Positions 41,833 through 50,569 of a DNA stretch of 64,000 nt are shown here, piece by piece. Source of the DNA: Bacillota bacterium (GTDB taxonomy: Bacteria > Bacillota > Clostridia > Lachnospirales > Lachnospiraceae); NCBI GenBank assembly GCA_023457255.1, contig JAEWMB010000020.1:124001-188000 (forward strand), in the 5' to 3' direction. Positions within the stretch are counted from its first letter, which is position 1. Every line of letters starts with the position of its first letter. The position numbers and the translations under genes are program-made. Below the pieces are notes generated by a model, which ran no database searches, was not told the DNA's origin, and worked only from the letters and a program-made list of their open reading frames with translations.

Positions 41833-44460
41833 GTGAAACGTCCGTTGGTTTACATATTATCAGGGTATATTTTTGGAACTGTGCTATATAGCTTTATACC
41901 AGACAGCAAACAGAAGCTTGTTATCTTACCTATGTTTATAGCGCTTGTAATATTAATATTTTTATACATAATGAGAAAAGTAGAAAAGAGAAAAAATTTG
42001 CTGGAAATCTACAAAAGTAGAATGAAATATAATCGTACTTTATCCAGAATAATAGGTATGTTCAAAGTAAATAACACAACAGAGAAGGAGAATATAAGAT
42101 CAAACCAGCAAAACTATTCCATTGGGTTTTTCTTTATCATCATAATATCAATTTTACTTGGATTTTATTTAATGAAAAATGAATTAAGAATAGAAGCCAT
42201 AGAACAAGAAGTTATAGAATCCACGGAAGTAACGGTATTGGGAAAGGTATACGACATAAATAGAACAAATAAAGGATTGGCATTGACAATAGGAGAGGGA
42301 ATTGTTTCCCTTAAGAAAGATAAGAGTTCTAAAAAATATCATATGAAAGAAAAAATTCAAGTATTTTTCACAGCAGAGAAGCATCCGGAAATCATAAATG
42401 GAGATACCTATAAAATGGGAAATACAATAATTCTAAATGGTACATTAAGCCCATTATCTCGCGCAAGAAATCCAGGTCAATTTGATGAATATACTTATTA
42501 TAAGACAAAAAATATCAGCTTTAAGTTATATCCGGAAGAAGTTGTGCTATATTCTAATAATATCTTTCTTATATCTCACATATTCTACAAATGTAGACAA
42601 TGGCTTACAAATCAAATGTCATCAATTTTACCAGAAAAAGAAGCCGGTGTATTGAGCGCTATTTTATTTGGTGATAAATCAATGCTTCCGGAGGATGTTT
42701 CAGATCTATATCAGCAAGGCGGAATATCCCATATGATGTCGGTGAGTGGATTGCATGTATCTTTATTAGGGTATGCCATGTATAAACTTCTATCGAAATT
42801 CCGAATTTCAGTTCAAGTGTGCATTTTGTTATCGGTTGTATTTTTAGCGGGCTATGGAGCATTAACAGGATATTCCGTGTCGACAAAGAGAGCCGTTATT
42901 ATGTTTACCATATCACTTGGAGCCGTTATTTTTGGAAAAACCTATGATATTTTTTCGTCGCTTTGTGCCAGTGCATTCATAATTTTGATGCAGCAGCCAA
43001 GAGGGCTATTCTCTGCAGGCTTTTTACTTTCTTATGGGGCAGTCCTTGGAATTGTGTTAATCTATCCTAAATTATGTTGTCTAAGTACTTCAATTCACAA
43101 TAAGAAAGCGAAAAAAATAATAGAAGCTTCTTTTTTAAGTCTATCTACTCAGCTTATGACATTACCGCTTCTGGCTTACTTCTTTTATGAAATTCCTCTG
43201 TATTCTGTTATAGTAAATCTTTTATTAGTTCCTTTTTCTTGTTTTCTCCTTATATCATCCGGTGCTGCATGCCTGCTATCCTTTTTGTCATTGAAAGCGG
43301 CAAGATGGCTGATAGGTGCCTCTTATTATATTTTAAATGGGTATGAGTTTATCTGTAGTATTAACATAAAACTTCCCTATCATTATATTTTGGTTGGAAA
43401 GATTCCAATTTATCAAATATTATTTTATTATGTTATTTTGTTTGCTGTATTTGCCGGTATTCCTATCAAGAGAAATAAGAAAAGCAAAATTTCCCTTGAG
43501 AGCAGTAAAATTAGCTGCAAGGAAGATAGGGATTTTAACTATCAATATATTTTTCTCATTTTTCTTGTTCCTCTGTTGTTTTTATGGAAGGGTAATGAAT
43601 TAACGATTACCTGTCTTGATGTGTCGCAAGGTGATAGTATTATAATGGAAAGGGAGGGAGTCACCTGCTTGCTTGATTGCGGGAGCAGTGATATCAAAGA
43701 GGTTGGGAAGTATAGATTAATCCCATTTCTTAAGAGCAAAGCGATAAGAGTCATTGATTATGCCGTGATTTCTCATGCAGATAAGGATCATGTCAGTGGT
43801 ATCATTGAAGTATTGACAGCCATGCCAAAGATAAAAGAGGGAGAAAACATGAAATACGGCTATACTGGTAAAATAGTGATACGAAATCTTATTCTACCTC
43901 AATTACCTGTTTACGATGAAAGTTATCTGAAACTAATGACTCTTGCAAAGGAAAAAGGAGTAGTAATTCATCAATTTTCTACCGGCGATGAAATAAAGTG
44001 GAGTGATGTTTCTCTTCGATGTCTTCACCCTGATATGAATTATGCTGCAGCCACAAAAAATGCACATTCCTTGGTGTTATTTTTATCATACGGTAATTTT
44101 CAAGGAATATTTACAGGTGATGTGGAGCAAGATGGAGAAATTGCAGCCCTTTTGGAAATAAAAGCATTGAGAGAATCATCGGTTATAAAACCAGAGGGAC
44201 GTATCGAATTTTTAAAGGTAGCCCACCATGGTTCCAATACATCGAGCGCAAAAGACTTCCTAGAAGGGATTAATCCTATCTATTCTGTGATAAGCGCAGG
44301 AAAAAATAACAGATATCATCATCCGCATCCTTTCGTTTGCACTCGCTTTCGGGAAAAGAATCTAACGTATGATTTGACTATGGATCTGGGGGCGATCGAA
44401 CTTATCACAGATGGTGAACTTATGAAAATAAATAGTTTTATACGCAAGGCAGGGGAGTAA
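41833..44460 (+). CDS. comEC: DNA internalisation competence protein ComEC/Rec2
   Basis: An 875-residue membrane channel for single-stranded DNA uptake. N-terminal membrane segments and an OB-like domain (to about 260), the competence domain (about 270-540, with GDKSMLPEDVSDLYQQGGISHMMSVSGLHVSLLG), and a C-terminal metallo-beta-lactamase domain (DVSQGDSIIMER, SHADKDHVSGI, VAHHGSNTSS, GKNNRYHHPHP). The lactamase domain keeps its metal ligands, so it may be the nuclease that degrades one strand. The start is a GTG; GGAGGG lies 12 bases before it, somewhat far. Confidence 0.93.
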   Translation: MKRPLVYILSGYIFGTVLYSFIPDSKQKLVILPMFIALVILIFLYIMRKVEKRKNLLEIYKSRMKYNRTLSRIIGMFKVNNTTEKENIRSNQQNYSIGFFFIIIISILLGFYLMKNELRIEAIEQEVIESTEVTVLGKVYDINRTNKGLALTIGEGIVSLKKDKSSKKYHMKEKIQVFFTAEKHPEIINGDTYKMGNTIILNGTLSPLSRARNPGQFDEYTYYKTKNISFKLYPEEVVLYSNNIFLISHIFYKCRQWLTNQMSSILPEKEAGVLSAILFGDKSMLPEDVSDLYQQGGISHMMSVSGLHVSLLGYAMYKLLSKFRISVQVCILLSVVFLAGYGALTGYSVSTKRAVIMFTISLGAVIFGKTYDIFSSLCASAFIILMQQPRGLFSAGFLLSYGAVLGIVLIYPKLCCLSTSIHNKKAKKIIEASFLSLSTQLMTLPLLAYFFYEIPLYSVIVNLLLVPFSCFLLISSGAACLLSFLSLKAARWLIGASYYILNGYEFICSINIKLPYHYILVGKIPIYQILFYYVILFAVFAGIPIKRNKKSKISLESSKISCKEDRDFNYQYIFLIFLVPLLFLWKGNELTITCLDVSQGDSIIMEREGVTCLLDCGSSDIKEVGKYRLIPFLKSKAIRVIDYAVISHADKDHVSGIIEVLTAMPKIKEGENMKYGYTGKIVIRNLILPQLPVYDESYLKLMTLAKEKGVVIHQFSTGDEIKWSDVSLRCLHPDMNYAAATKNAHSLVLFLSYGNFQGIFTGDVEQDGEIAALLEIKALRESSVIKPEGRIEFLKVAHHGSNTSSAKDFLEGINPIYSVISAGKNNRYHHPHPFVCTRFREKNLTYDLTMDLGAIELITDGELMKINSFIRKAGE

Positions 44461-44603
44461 AGTTTTTCTAAAGACCCGGAATATACAGCCTTCGTTTAGA
44501 AAACCAATTGATTATTCGAATAAAAGGAGTATACTACAGTTTAGAATTGGAAATGGTTAAGCTTATGACCTATTAACCACAAGTATTGTGAAGGAGACAG
44601 GCT

Positions 44604-45536
44604 ATGTTTTATGAGATATCCCATACCGCTAAACTGGTAGACTATAGAGAAATCAATAGAAAATCCATTTATGTCGGTATCATCACATTAAAAGAATTAG
44701 ATGAAATCTATGATTTTTTTGATTTTTCGGAAGCTACTTTAACTACTTGCCGCAGTGAAAATAAAAATATGCAAAACACAATTGCTGTTTATGATGATTA
44801 TAGTTTTGGTATCATCAATGTTATAGATAGTAAAGACATTCATAAAAGTCCTGATAAAGTAGCTTTTTATATTAGGAGTAATTTGTTTTTAATTGTCGAT
44901 ATCTTTGACGAAGATAAAAGCACGGTATCAGCTCTTGATATGGTGTTAACAAGGATTAAGCAAAATAAAGTAACCTTGGAAAAAATAATTTATAACTTTT
45001 TATCGCGCTTAATCTTTGAAGAAAACATAGAGATTGAAAATCTGGAACTAAACATAAGTAAATTGGAAAAACGTGTGTTTTCCAATGAAATCAAAAATTT
45101 CAATGACGAGCTGTTATTAATTCGGAAAAAGTTATCTACCATGAGAAGTTATTATGAACAGCTTGTAAATATTGGTGAGGATCTCATGGAGAATGAAAAT
45201 GATATTTTCGAAGAAGAGAACTTACGATATTTTAAAATGTTTACAGACCGGGTGGATCGATTGTCGAACAATATTCAAATGCTTAGGGATTATGTATCGC
45301 AAGTAAGGGAAGCTTATCAAGCTCAGATGGATTACAATTTAAACAATATCATGAAGGTTTTTACGGTAGTAACGACAATTTTTTTGCCCCTCACTTTAAT
45401 TGTCGGATGGTATGGAATGAATTTTCAGTACATGCCTGAAATCACTTGGAAATATGGTTACTTAGGAGTTGTGATCTTAAGTGCAGCAGTCGTAGTTTTT
45501 TGTATTATATGGTTTAAAAAGAAAAAGTTGATATAG
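44604..45536 (+). CDS. CorA-family divalent cation transporter
   Basis: A 310-residue protein with a large acidic cytoplasmic domain and two C-terminal membrane segments. The first ends with YGMNFQYMPE, the GMN selectivity signature, and the second with a basic FKKKKLI tail, as in CorA. It would carry Mg2+ or a related metal. The ribosome site GAAGGAGACAGGCT precedes the start. Length and low similarity elsewhere place it in the wider CorA-like (MIT) group, so the metal is not certain. Confidence 0.9.
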   Translation: MFYEISHTAKLVDYREINRKSIYVGIITLKELDEIYDFFDFSEATLTTCRSENKNMQNTIAVYDDYSFGIINVIDSKDIHKSPDKVAFYIRSNLFLIVDIFDEDKSTVSALDMVLTRIKQNKVTLEKIIYNFLSRLIFEENIEIENLELNISKLEKRVFSNEIKNFNDELLLIRKKLSTMRSYYEQLVNIGEDLMENENDIFEEENLRYFKMFTDRVDRLSNNIQMLRDYVSQVREAYQAQMDYNLNNIMKVFTVVTTIFLPLTLIVGWYGMNFQYMPEITWKYGYLGVVILSAAVVVFCIIWFKKKKLI

Positions 45537-45683
45537 AATAGTCGTGTGCAAAAAGATGCTTTTCATTGACAAGCACTGTTAGAAATAGTATACTCTTACT
45601 AATGGATTAATATCTGAAAGTGTGTCTTTTTATCGCATTTTGTAAGAGTGTTAGTTCCACTTGTGTATATGGGGGTTGTAGCA

Positions 45684-46748
45684 TTGTCAAAAAAATATGT
45701 GAAATATGTCGTGAACACTGGATTTTTGTTCGCTGCTTTTCTTACAACCTTTTATCTGATATTCAAAGATAAGGAACTAAACGCCGTGTTAGATTCCATC
45801 CATCGGGCTAAGAATGGATATATCGTTTTAGGAATGTTCTTAAGCCTAATGTTTATATGTTCTGAATCCGTCATCATTCAATACCTGATGTATACGGTAA
45901 AGCAACAGGTATCGTTTTTACAATGCATTAAGTACTCTTTTGTAGGATTCTTTTTTTGTGCGATTACGCCTTCTGCTACCGGTGGTCAGCCGATGCAAGC
46001 ATATTCGATGAGCCGTGATGGCATCAATGTGGCAGTTTCTACGGTAGTACTAATCATTGTAACTGCTGCATATAAAGCAGTACTTATTGTTTTATCTCTA
46101 ATTGCAGCAATCTTTGAATGGAAGTATATTTCGATTCATGCTTCTAATATTTGGTTTCTGGTTTTGTTTGGAATTATTGCAAATATAGGATTTGTTCTAT
46201 TTCTAGTGATTGCGGTATTCAAGCAATCGTTTGTGACGAAATTAGTAGGAAGAGCAATTCTATGGCTAGGGAAACATAGAATAATCAAGAATCGGGAGAA
46301 GTGGTTAAGAAAAGCATTGCAAACATTGAAAAAGTATGATAAGAGTGCAGATTATATAAAGGAAAACAAGAAGGTTTTGGTTCATGTTTTTCTGATAACA
46401 ATACTGCAAAGACTTAGTCTTTTTTCGGTTACCTATGTGATTTATTTAGCATTTGGTCTGCGTGGTGCGAGCGCTTTTGAAATTATTGCATTACAGACTA
46501 TAATTGCTCTTGCGGTTGATTCACTACCACTTCCAGGCGGTATGGGGGCTAGTGAGAGCAGCTTTTTGGTTATATTTTTGACAATCTTCGGAGAAGAATT
46601 CGTTTTGCCTGGGATGTTATTAAGCAGAGGTATTACTTACTATGCCTTAATCATTATTAGTGCAGTTGTTACGGTACTAGGTTCCTTAACGCAAAAACGG
46701 AAGAAAAATTTAGAGAGTGGTGGACAGCTATATGATAGGATTTTATAA
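45684..46748 (+). CDS. Flippase-like membrane protein (LPG synthase TM-domain / UPF0104 family)
   Basis: A 354-residue protein with about eight membrane segments and the family motifs FFCAITPSATGGQPMQAYSMSRDG and PLPGGMGASESSFLVIF. It resembles the flippase half of MprF without the synthase domain and lies directly before phosphatidylserine synthase, overlapping it by 17 bases, so a role in phospholipid translocation or modification is likely. I chose TTG 45684, 7 bases after GGGGGT; an in-frame ATG at 45669 lacks a site. Confidence 0.83.
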   Translation: MSKKYVKYVVNTGFLFAAFLTTFYLIFKDKELNAVLDSIHRAKNGYIVLGMFLSLMFICSESVIIQYLMYTVKQQVSFLQCIKYSFVGFFFCAITPSATGGQPMQAYSMSRDGINVAVSTVVLIIVTAAYKAVLIVLSLIAAIFEWKYISIHASNIWFLVLFGIIANIGFVLFLVIAVFKQSFVTKLVGRAILWLGKHRIIKNREKWLRKALQTLKKYDKSADYIKENKKVLVHVFLITILQRLSLFSVTYVIYLAFGLRGASAFEIIALQTIIALAVDSLPLPGGMGASESSFLVIFLTIFGEEFVLPGMLLSRGITYYALIIISAVVTVLGSLTQKRKKNLESGGQLYDRIL

Positions 46749-47355
46749 TTATTCGGTAATCTTAACTTACTTGGGATTGGCATCAGCTATCTTTGGTATT
46801 TCTCAGGCATTTTCAGGAAATATTAATTGGGCCTTACTTTGCCTGATTATATCAGGTACCTGCGATATGTTTGACGGTAAAGTCGCTAGAGCGATGAAAA
46901 ATCGGACAGAGAATGAAAAAGTTTTTGGTATTCAAATTGATTCGCTTTGTGATCTGGTATGTTTTGGTGTGTTACCGGGTATTATTGCATATATAACTTG
47001 TCAATATGAAGCTCTTGGTCTTATTAGCGCTATCTTATTTGTTCTCGGTGCGGTCATTCGCTTAGGTTATTTTAATGTGATGGAACAAGCAAGGCAGAAA
47101 GAAACCTCCGAATGCCGTAAGTATTATCAGGGGTTACCGGTCACAACGATTTCGATGATATTACCGAGTGTATACATAATACGCCATTTCATCGGAGTAG
47201 ATAGAATTCCCGGTACAATGTATTCTATCGTATTGTTAGTTGTAGCATTTCTATTTGTTTATGATTTTAAGGTGAAAAAACCGGGTAATTTTGGTTGCGT
47301 CGTAATGACTGTTTATGGGGCCTGTATCCTAGCCGGTGTTATTTTCTTAAAATAG
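46732..47355 (+). CDS. pssA: CDP-diacylglycerol-serine O-phosphatidyltransferase
   Basis: A 207-residue membrane enzyme with the CDP-alcohol phosphotransferase motif DMFDGKVARAM...FGIQIDSLCDLV (DGxxARx8GxxxDxxxD pattern). The Bacillus-type PssA length and the phosphatidylserine decarboxylase gene next door fix the substrate as serine. It makes phosphatidylserine at the membrane. The start overlaps the end of the flippase-like gene. A terminator follows, so the decarboxylase is transcribed separately. Confidence 0.88.
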   Translation: MIGFYNYSVILTYLGLASAIFGISQAFSGNINWALLCLIISGTCDMFDGKVARAMKNRTENEKVFGIQIDSLCDLVCFGVLPGIIAYITCQYEALGLISAILFVLGAVIRLGYFNVMEQARQKETSECRKYYQGLPVTTISMILPSVYIIRHFIGVDRIPGTMYSIVLLVVAFLFVYDFKVKKPGNFGCVVMTVYGACILAGVIFLK

Positions 47356-47404
47356 GTTTCGTGAATCATAGGCACTTACTATAGCACGATATAAATAATA
47401 AAAG

Positions 47405-47445
47405 AAAATCCTTCGTCTAAATAATAGTTAGCCGAAGGATTTTAT
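47405..47445. terminator. Terminator between pssA and psd
   Basis: AAAATCCTTCG (47405-47415) and CGAAGGATTTT (47433-47443) form a perfect 11-bp stem with T-rich ends on both strands. Confidence 0.75.
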
Positions 47446-47650
47446 GATTAGAACAATTTTTTATCGTTATTATTTTAATATAAAGGTGGATTATTTAAAT
47501 AACCGTTGCTAGGCAGCACTTATTTTGTTATTCTTATTATAATTGATTTAAGGCATGATACAAGTAAACCTTATAAGAATCTTATTATCAACAGGCTTGC
47601 TTGTCTGAATGGAAACCAAGATATAATAATACAAAGGTATGGAGGAAAAG

Positions 47651-48517
47651 ATGAACTATCGTGACCGACAAGGTAATTCTTTTGAGAATTCCACAAACCA
47701 AGATAAAACTTTAGAAATGATGTATTCCAAAGCACCATTTCGTTTTGCTTTAAAAGCGTTATCTGCGCCTGTAGTATCAAAAGCAGCAGGGAGATTTATG
47801 AACTCCTTCTGGTCAGCCTTTTTCATAGACTCTTTTGTGAAAAAGAATCATATTAAAATGAGCGATTATGAAAAGAGAAGATATTATTCTTATAATGAAT
47901 TTTTTACTAGGAAAGTGAAATCTATAAGTCGTCCAATTAACAAGGAGCCGTCGGTATTGATTGCACCCTGCGATGGAAAAGTTAGTGCTTATCCAATTAC
48001 ACTGGATGCTAAGTTTAAGATAAAGAATAGCTGGTATACAGTAGAATCCATGTTAAAGAATAAAAAATTAGCAAATGAATATGTGGGTGGAATTTGTGTA
48101 ATCCTACGTCTGACCGTTGATAATTATCATCGTTATTGTTATGTGGATGATGCTGCTAAGGAAAGAAATCATTTTATTCCAGGTAAGTTATATACCGTAA
48201 ATCCGATTATATTAGACCATGTAAATATCTATAAAGAGAATAGCAGGGCATATTGTTTATTAAATACAAGAAATTTCGGGGAAGTCATCCAGATGGAAGT
48301 TGGTGCCTTGATGGTAGGGAAGATTCATAATTACCACTCTGCTGCTATGGTAAAGCGTGGACAAGAAAAAGGTCGCTTTGAGTTTGGCGGTTCTACTGTT
48401 GTATTATTATTAAAGCGTGATGCTGCAAGTATTGATGGAGATATCTTGCAAAACACCATAGAAGGATATGAGACAATTGTAAAGATGGGCGAGCAGATTG
48501 GCACCTCTCTATTTTGA
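47651..48517 (+). CDS. psd: Phosphatidylserine decarboxylase (pyruvoyl enzyme)
   Basis: A 288-residue proenzyme that converts phosphatidylserine to phosphatidylethanolamine. Conserved parts are LTVDNYHRYCYVDDA (His/Asp region), EVGALMVGKIHN and the self-cleavage site KGRFEFGGSTVVLLL, where the Ser of GGST becomes the pyruvoyl group. ATG 47651 is chosen over 47639 because GGAGG lies between them at the right distance. It completes the PssA-Psd pathway in the same region. Confidence 0.94.
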   Translation: MNYRDRQGNSFENSTNQDKTLEMMYSKAPFRFALKALSAPVVSKAAGRFMNSFWSAFFIDSFVKKNHIKMSDYEKRRYYSYNEFFTRKVKSISRPINKEPSVLIAPCDGKVSAYPITLDAKFKIKNSWYTVESMLKNKKLANEYVGGICVILRLTVDNYHRYCYVDDAAKERNHFIPGKLYTVNPIILDHVNIYKENSRAYCLLNTRNFGEVIQMEVGALMVGKIHNYHSAAMVKRGQEKGRFEFGGSTVVLLLKRDAASIDGDILQNTIEGYETIVKMGEQIGTSLF

Positions 48518-48619
48518 TAGTCTGAGCGCAAAAGGAAATAAAATAAATCTGGAACGCAGCAGTTTGTGTCAGTGCCATAAACTAGTGTTTCATAAGGTAA
48601 GCGTAGGCATGGTGATGAG

Positions 48620-49597
48620 ATGAATACTTTAAAACAGCATATTAAAGCAAATTCCTATGAACGTTTTTATTTACTACATGGAAACGAAGCCTATTTGAAA
48701 CGATTCTATAAAAATAAGCTAAAAGCAGGAATCCTTGGTGATCATGATGAAATGAATTTTACGTATGCCGAGGGAAAAGAAATTGATTGCAATAAGATGA
48801 TTCATATTGCAGAAACTATGCCATTTTTTAGTGAGAAAAGATTAATACTGATGGAAAATAGCGGTTGGTTTAAGAATCAATCGGAATTTGCAGACCATAT
48901 TAGAGACATGCCTGAATCAACGTATATTATTTTTGTTGAAAATGAAGTGGACAAACGTAACCGGCTTTATAAGGCTGTAAAGGATTTAGGATATATCAGT
49001 GAATTAAATGGTTTAGATGAAAAAAATTTAAAAATATGGGTAGTATCTTTGTTACAAAGAGAAAATAAGAAGCTGACAGATGCAACTTTGATGTATTTCT
49101 TAAATAAGGTTGGCACAAATCTTGATAATATTCAAAGTGAGATTGATAAACTTATTTCCTACTGTTATGAAAGAGAAGTGATTACGGAAGAGGATGTTAA
49201 AGCAGTTTGTTCTGAACAGATCACCGGAAAGATATTTCAGATGCTGGATTCGATAGCGTCAAAGAATCAAAAGCGGGCATTAGAGTTATATTATGATTTG
49301 CTTTCTCTTCGTGAAAAGCCAATGACAATATTATATCTATTAAATCGGCATATTAATCTTTTAATGCAATGCAAAGCTTTACTTGCAAAACATATCAGTA
49401 ATGCTGAAATAGCATCTAAGATCGGTGTGCCGCCCTTTGCTGTTACGAAATATGCAGCTCAGGCAAGAAATTTTTCAGAAGATGCTTTAAAGAAATCCTT
49501 GATTTTAGGAACAGAAATAGAAGAGCAGGTAAAGACAGGAAGATTAATAGATCAGATTGGTGTGGAGCTGTTAATTATAAAAACTGTGCGTAACTGA
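48620..49597 (+). CDS. holA: DNA polymerase III delta subunit
   Basis: A 325-residue clamp-loader subunit. Its start (YERFYLLHGNEAYLKRFYKNKL) is the HolA version of a P-loop region lacking a functional Walker A, followed by FSEKRLILMENS and the collar-domain helices (GKIFQMLDSIASKNQKRALELYYDLL, KPMTILYLLNRHINLL). It opens the sliding clamp with gamma/tau and delta'. holA downstream of comEC is a common Firmicute order, here separated by lipid genes. Confidence 0.9.
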   Translation: MNTLKQHIKANSYERFYLLHGNEAYLKRFYKNKLKAGILGDHDEMNFTYAEGKEIDCNKMIHIAETMPFFSEKRLILMENSGWFKNQSEFADHIRDMPESTYIIFVENEVDKRNRLYKAVKDLGYISELNGLDEKNLKIWVVSLLQRENKKLTDATLMYFLNKVGTNLDNIQSEIDKLISYCYEREVITEEDVKAVCSEQITGKIFQMLDSIASKNQKRALELYYDLLSLREKPMTILYLLNRHINLLMQCKALLAKHISNAEIASKIGVPPFAVTKYAAQARNFSEDALKKSLILGTEIEEQVKTGRLIDQIGVELLIIKTVRN

Positions 49598-49613
49598 TTT
49601 ATATCAGCAGATA

Positions 49614-49645
49614 CCCGGTGTGTATTATTACATACCGGGATTTTC
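49614..49645 (+). terminator. Terminator of holA
   Basis: CCCGGTGTGT (49614-49623) pairs with ACATACCGGG (49630-49639), one G.U pair, followed by ATTTTCC. Confidence 0.82.
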
Positions 49646-49731
49646 CTGTAATCAACTCTTTCTATAGAATCCGATTTTAATGAATTAAAAAAGGTAGTCT
49701 TTTTATTAGAATTTTAAATTTTTTTAATTTA

Positions 49732-49765
49732 CTATATTGCAATATAGAATAGTAAGTGGTAATAT
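49732..49765 (+). promoter_or_regulatory. padR promoter with perfect palindromic operator on the -35
   Basis: The perfect palindrome CTATATTGCAATATAG (49732-49747) contains the -35 TTGCAA (49737-49742); after 17 bases comes TAATAT (49760-49765). PadR proteins bind such AT-rich inverted repeats at their own promoters, so autorepression is likely. Confidence 0.7.
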
Positions 49766-49887
49766 ATAGAGCATAAAGAAAGATAGTGAATAGAAATTTA
49801 TGCTTAAGTACATTCCCATCTCCTGAAAGCAGGAAGTCTTTTTTAGATTTATTATATACCCCTGTGGTACATGATGATACGAGGGAA

Positions 49888-49979
49888 TTTACAGAGAACA
49901 AAAAAGTACGCTTTGAGGACAAAAAGTGAGTTTGTAAGCAAAAAGACTATTTACAGTGAGCAACAAAAAGTACGCTTTG
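49888..49979 (+). repeat. Direct repeat in the long padR leader
   Basis: AAAAAGTACGCTTTG occurs exactly at 49901-49915 and 49965-49979, each preceded by TTTACAG (49888 and 49950). It lies in the 250-base leader between the promoter and the padR start. A short hairpin with T-run (TCCTGAAAGCAGGA, 49820-49833) lies upstream of it and may attenuate transcription. Confidence 0.55.
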
Positions 49980-50017
49980 CGGCTTTCACGAATATTGAAG
50001 AAAGGAGTATAGGGAAT

Positions 50018-50329
50018 ATGAATACACAGTTAAAAAAAGGAGCTTTAGAATTATGCGTATTGGCTCAATTAGTTTCCAAGGATCAATATGGATACGAGTT
50101 GACAGAAGCAATTTCCTCCAAGATGTCAATTGCATCAGGAACATTATATTTAATTTTAAAAAGGCTAAAAGATGAAGATTATGTTGAAACATATTTAGTA
50201 GAGTCAGCAGAAGGACCTGCAAGAAAATACTATCATATAACAGAAAAGGGGATGGAGTATTTTCATAAATTAAAGTCAGAATGGGATGAATTTGTTATTG
50301 CAGTCGATGAATTAATGAACGGTGCCTAA
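50018..50329 (+). CDS. PadR-family transcriptional regulator (short type)
   Basis: A 103-residue winged-helix regulator: MNTQLKKGALELCVLAQL, KDQYGYELTEAIS, SGTLYLILKRLKDEDYVETY and ARKYYHITEKG are the PadR landmarks. ATG 50018 follows GAAAGGAGTATAGGGAAT; the frame is open far upstream but without a site. It lacks the long C-terminal helical domain, as in LmrR-like short PadRs. It likely binds the palindrome in its own promoter and controls the HAAS/DUF4097 gene, a frequent partner. Confidence 0.92.
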   Translation: MNTQLKKGALELCVLAQLVSKDQYGYELTEAISSKMSIASGTLYLILKRLKDEDYVETYLVESAEGPARKYYHITEKGMEYFHKLKSEWDEFVIAVDELMNGA

Positions 50330-50569
50330 TAGCATTGTTATTGCCACATACCTTGGTAGGGAGGATATGGAATATAACATACAATAATTTTAAGTCCTTG
50401 CCGATACGGGTAGAGTAAGAATAGTTAAGTGCTTATCGGAATAATAGTGAAACTACAAGTTCTGCGCTGTTATGTGGAGAAATAGATACCAGCTAAGGCT
50501 TTTAACAAAAACCTGATGGGAAACCCTGCGTAACCCTGTTTAAAAAAGAATAGAGAAGGAGATTTTTAT

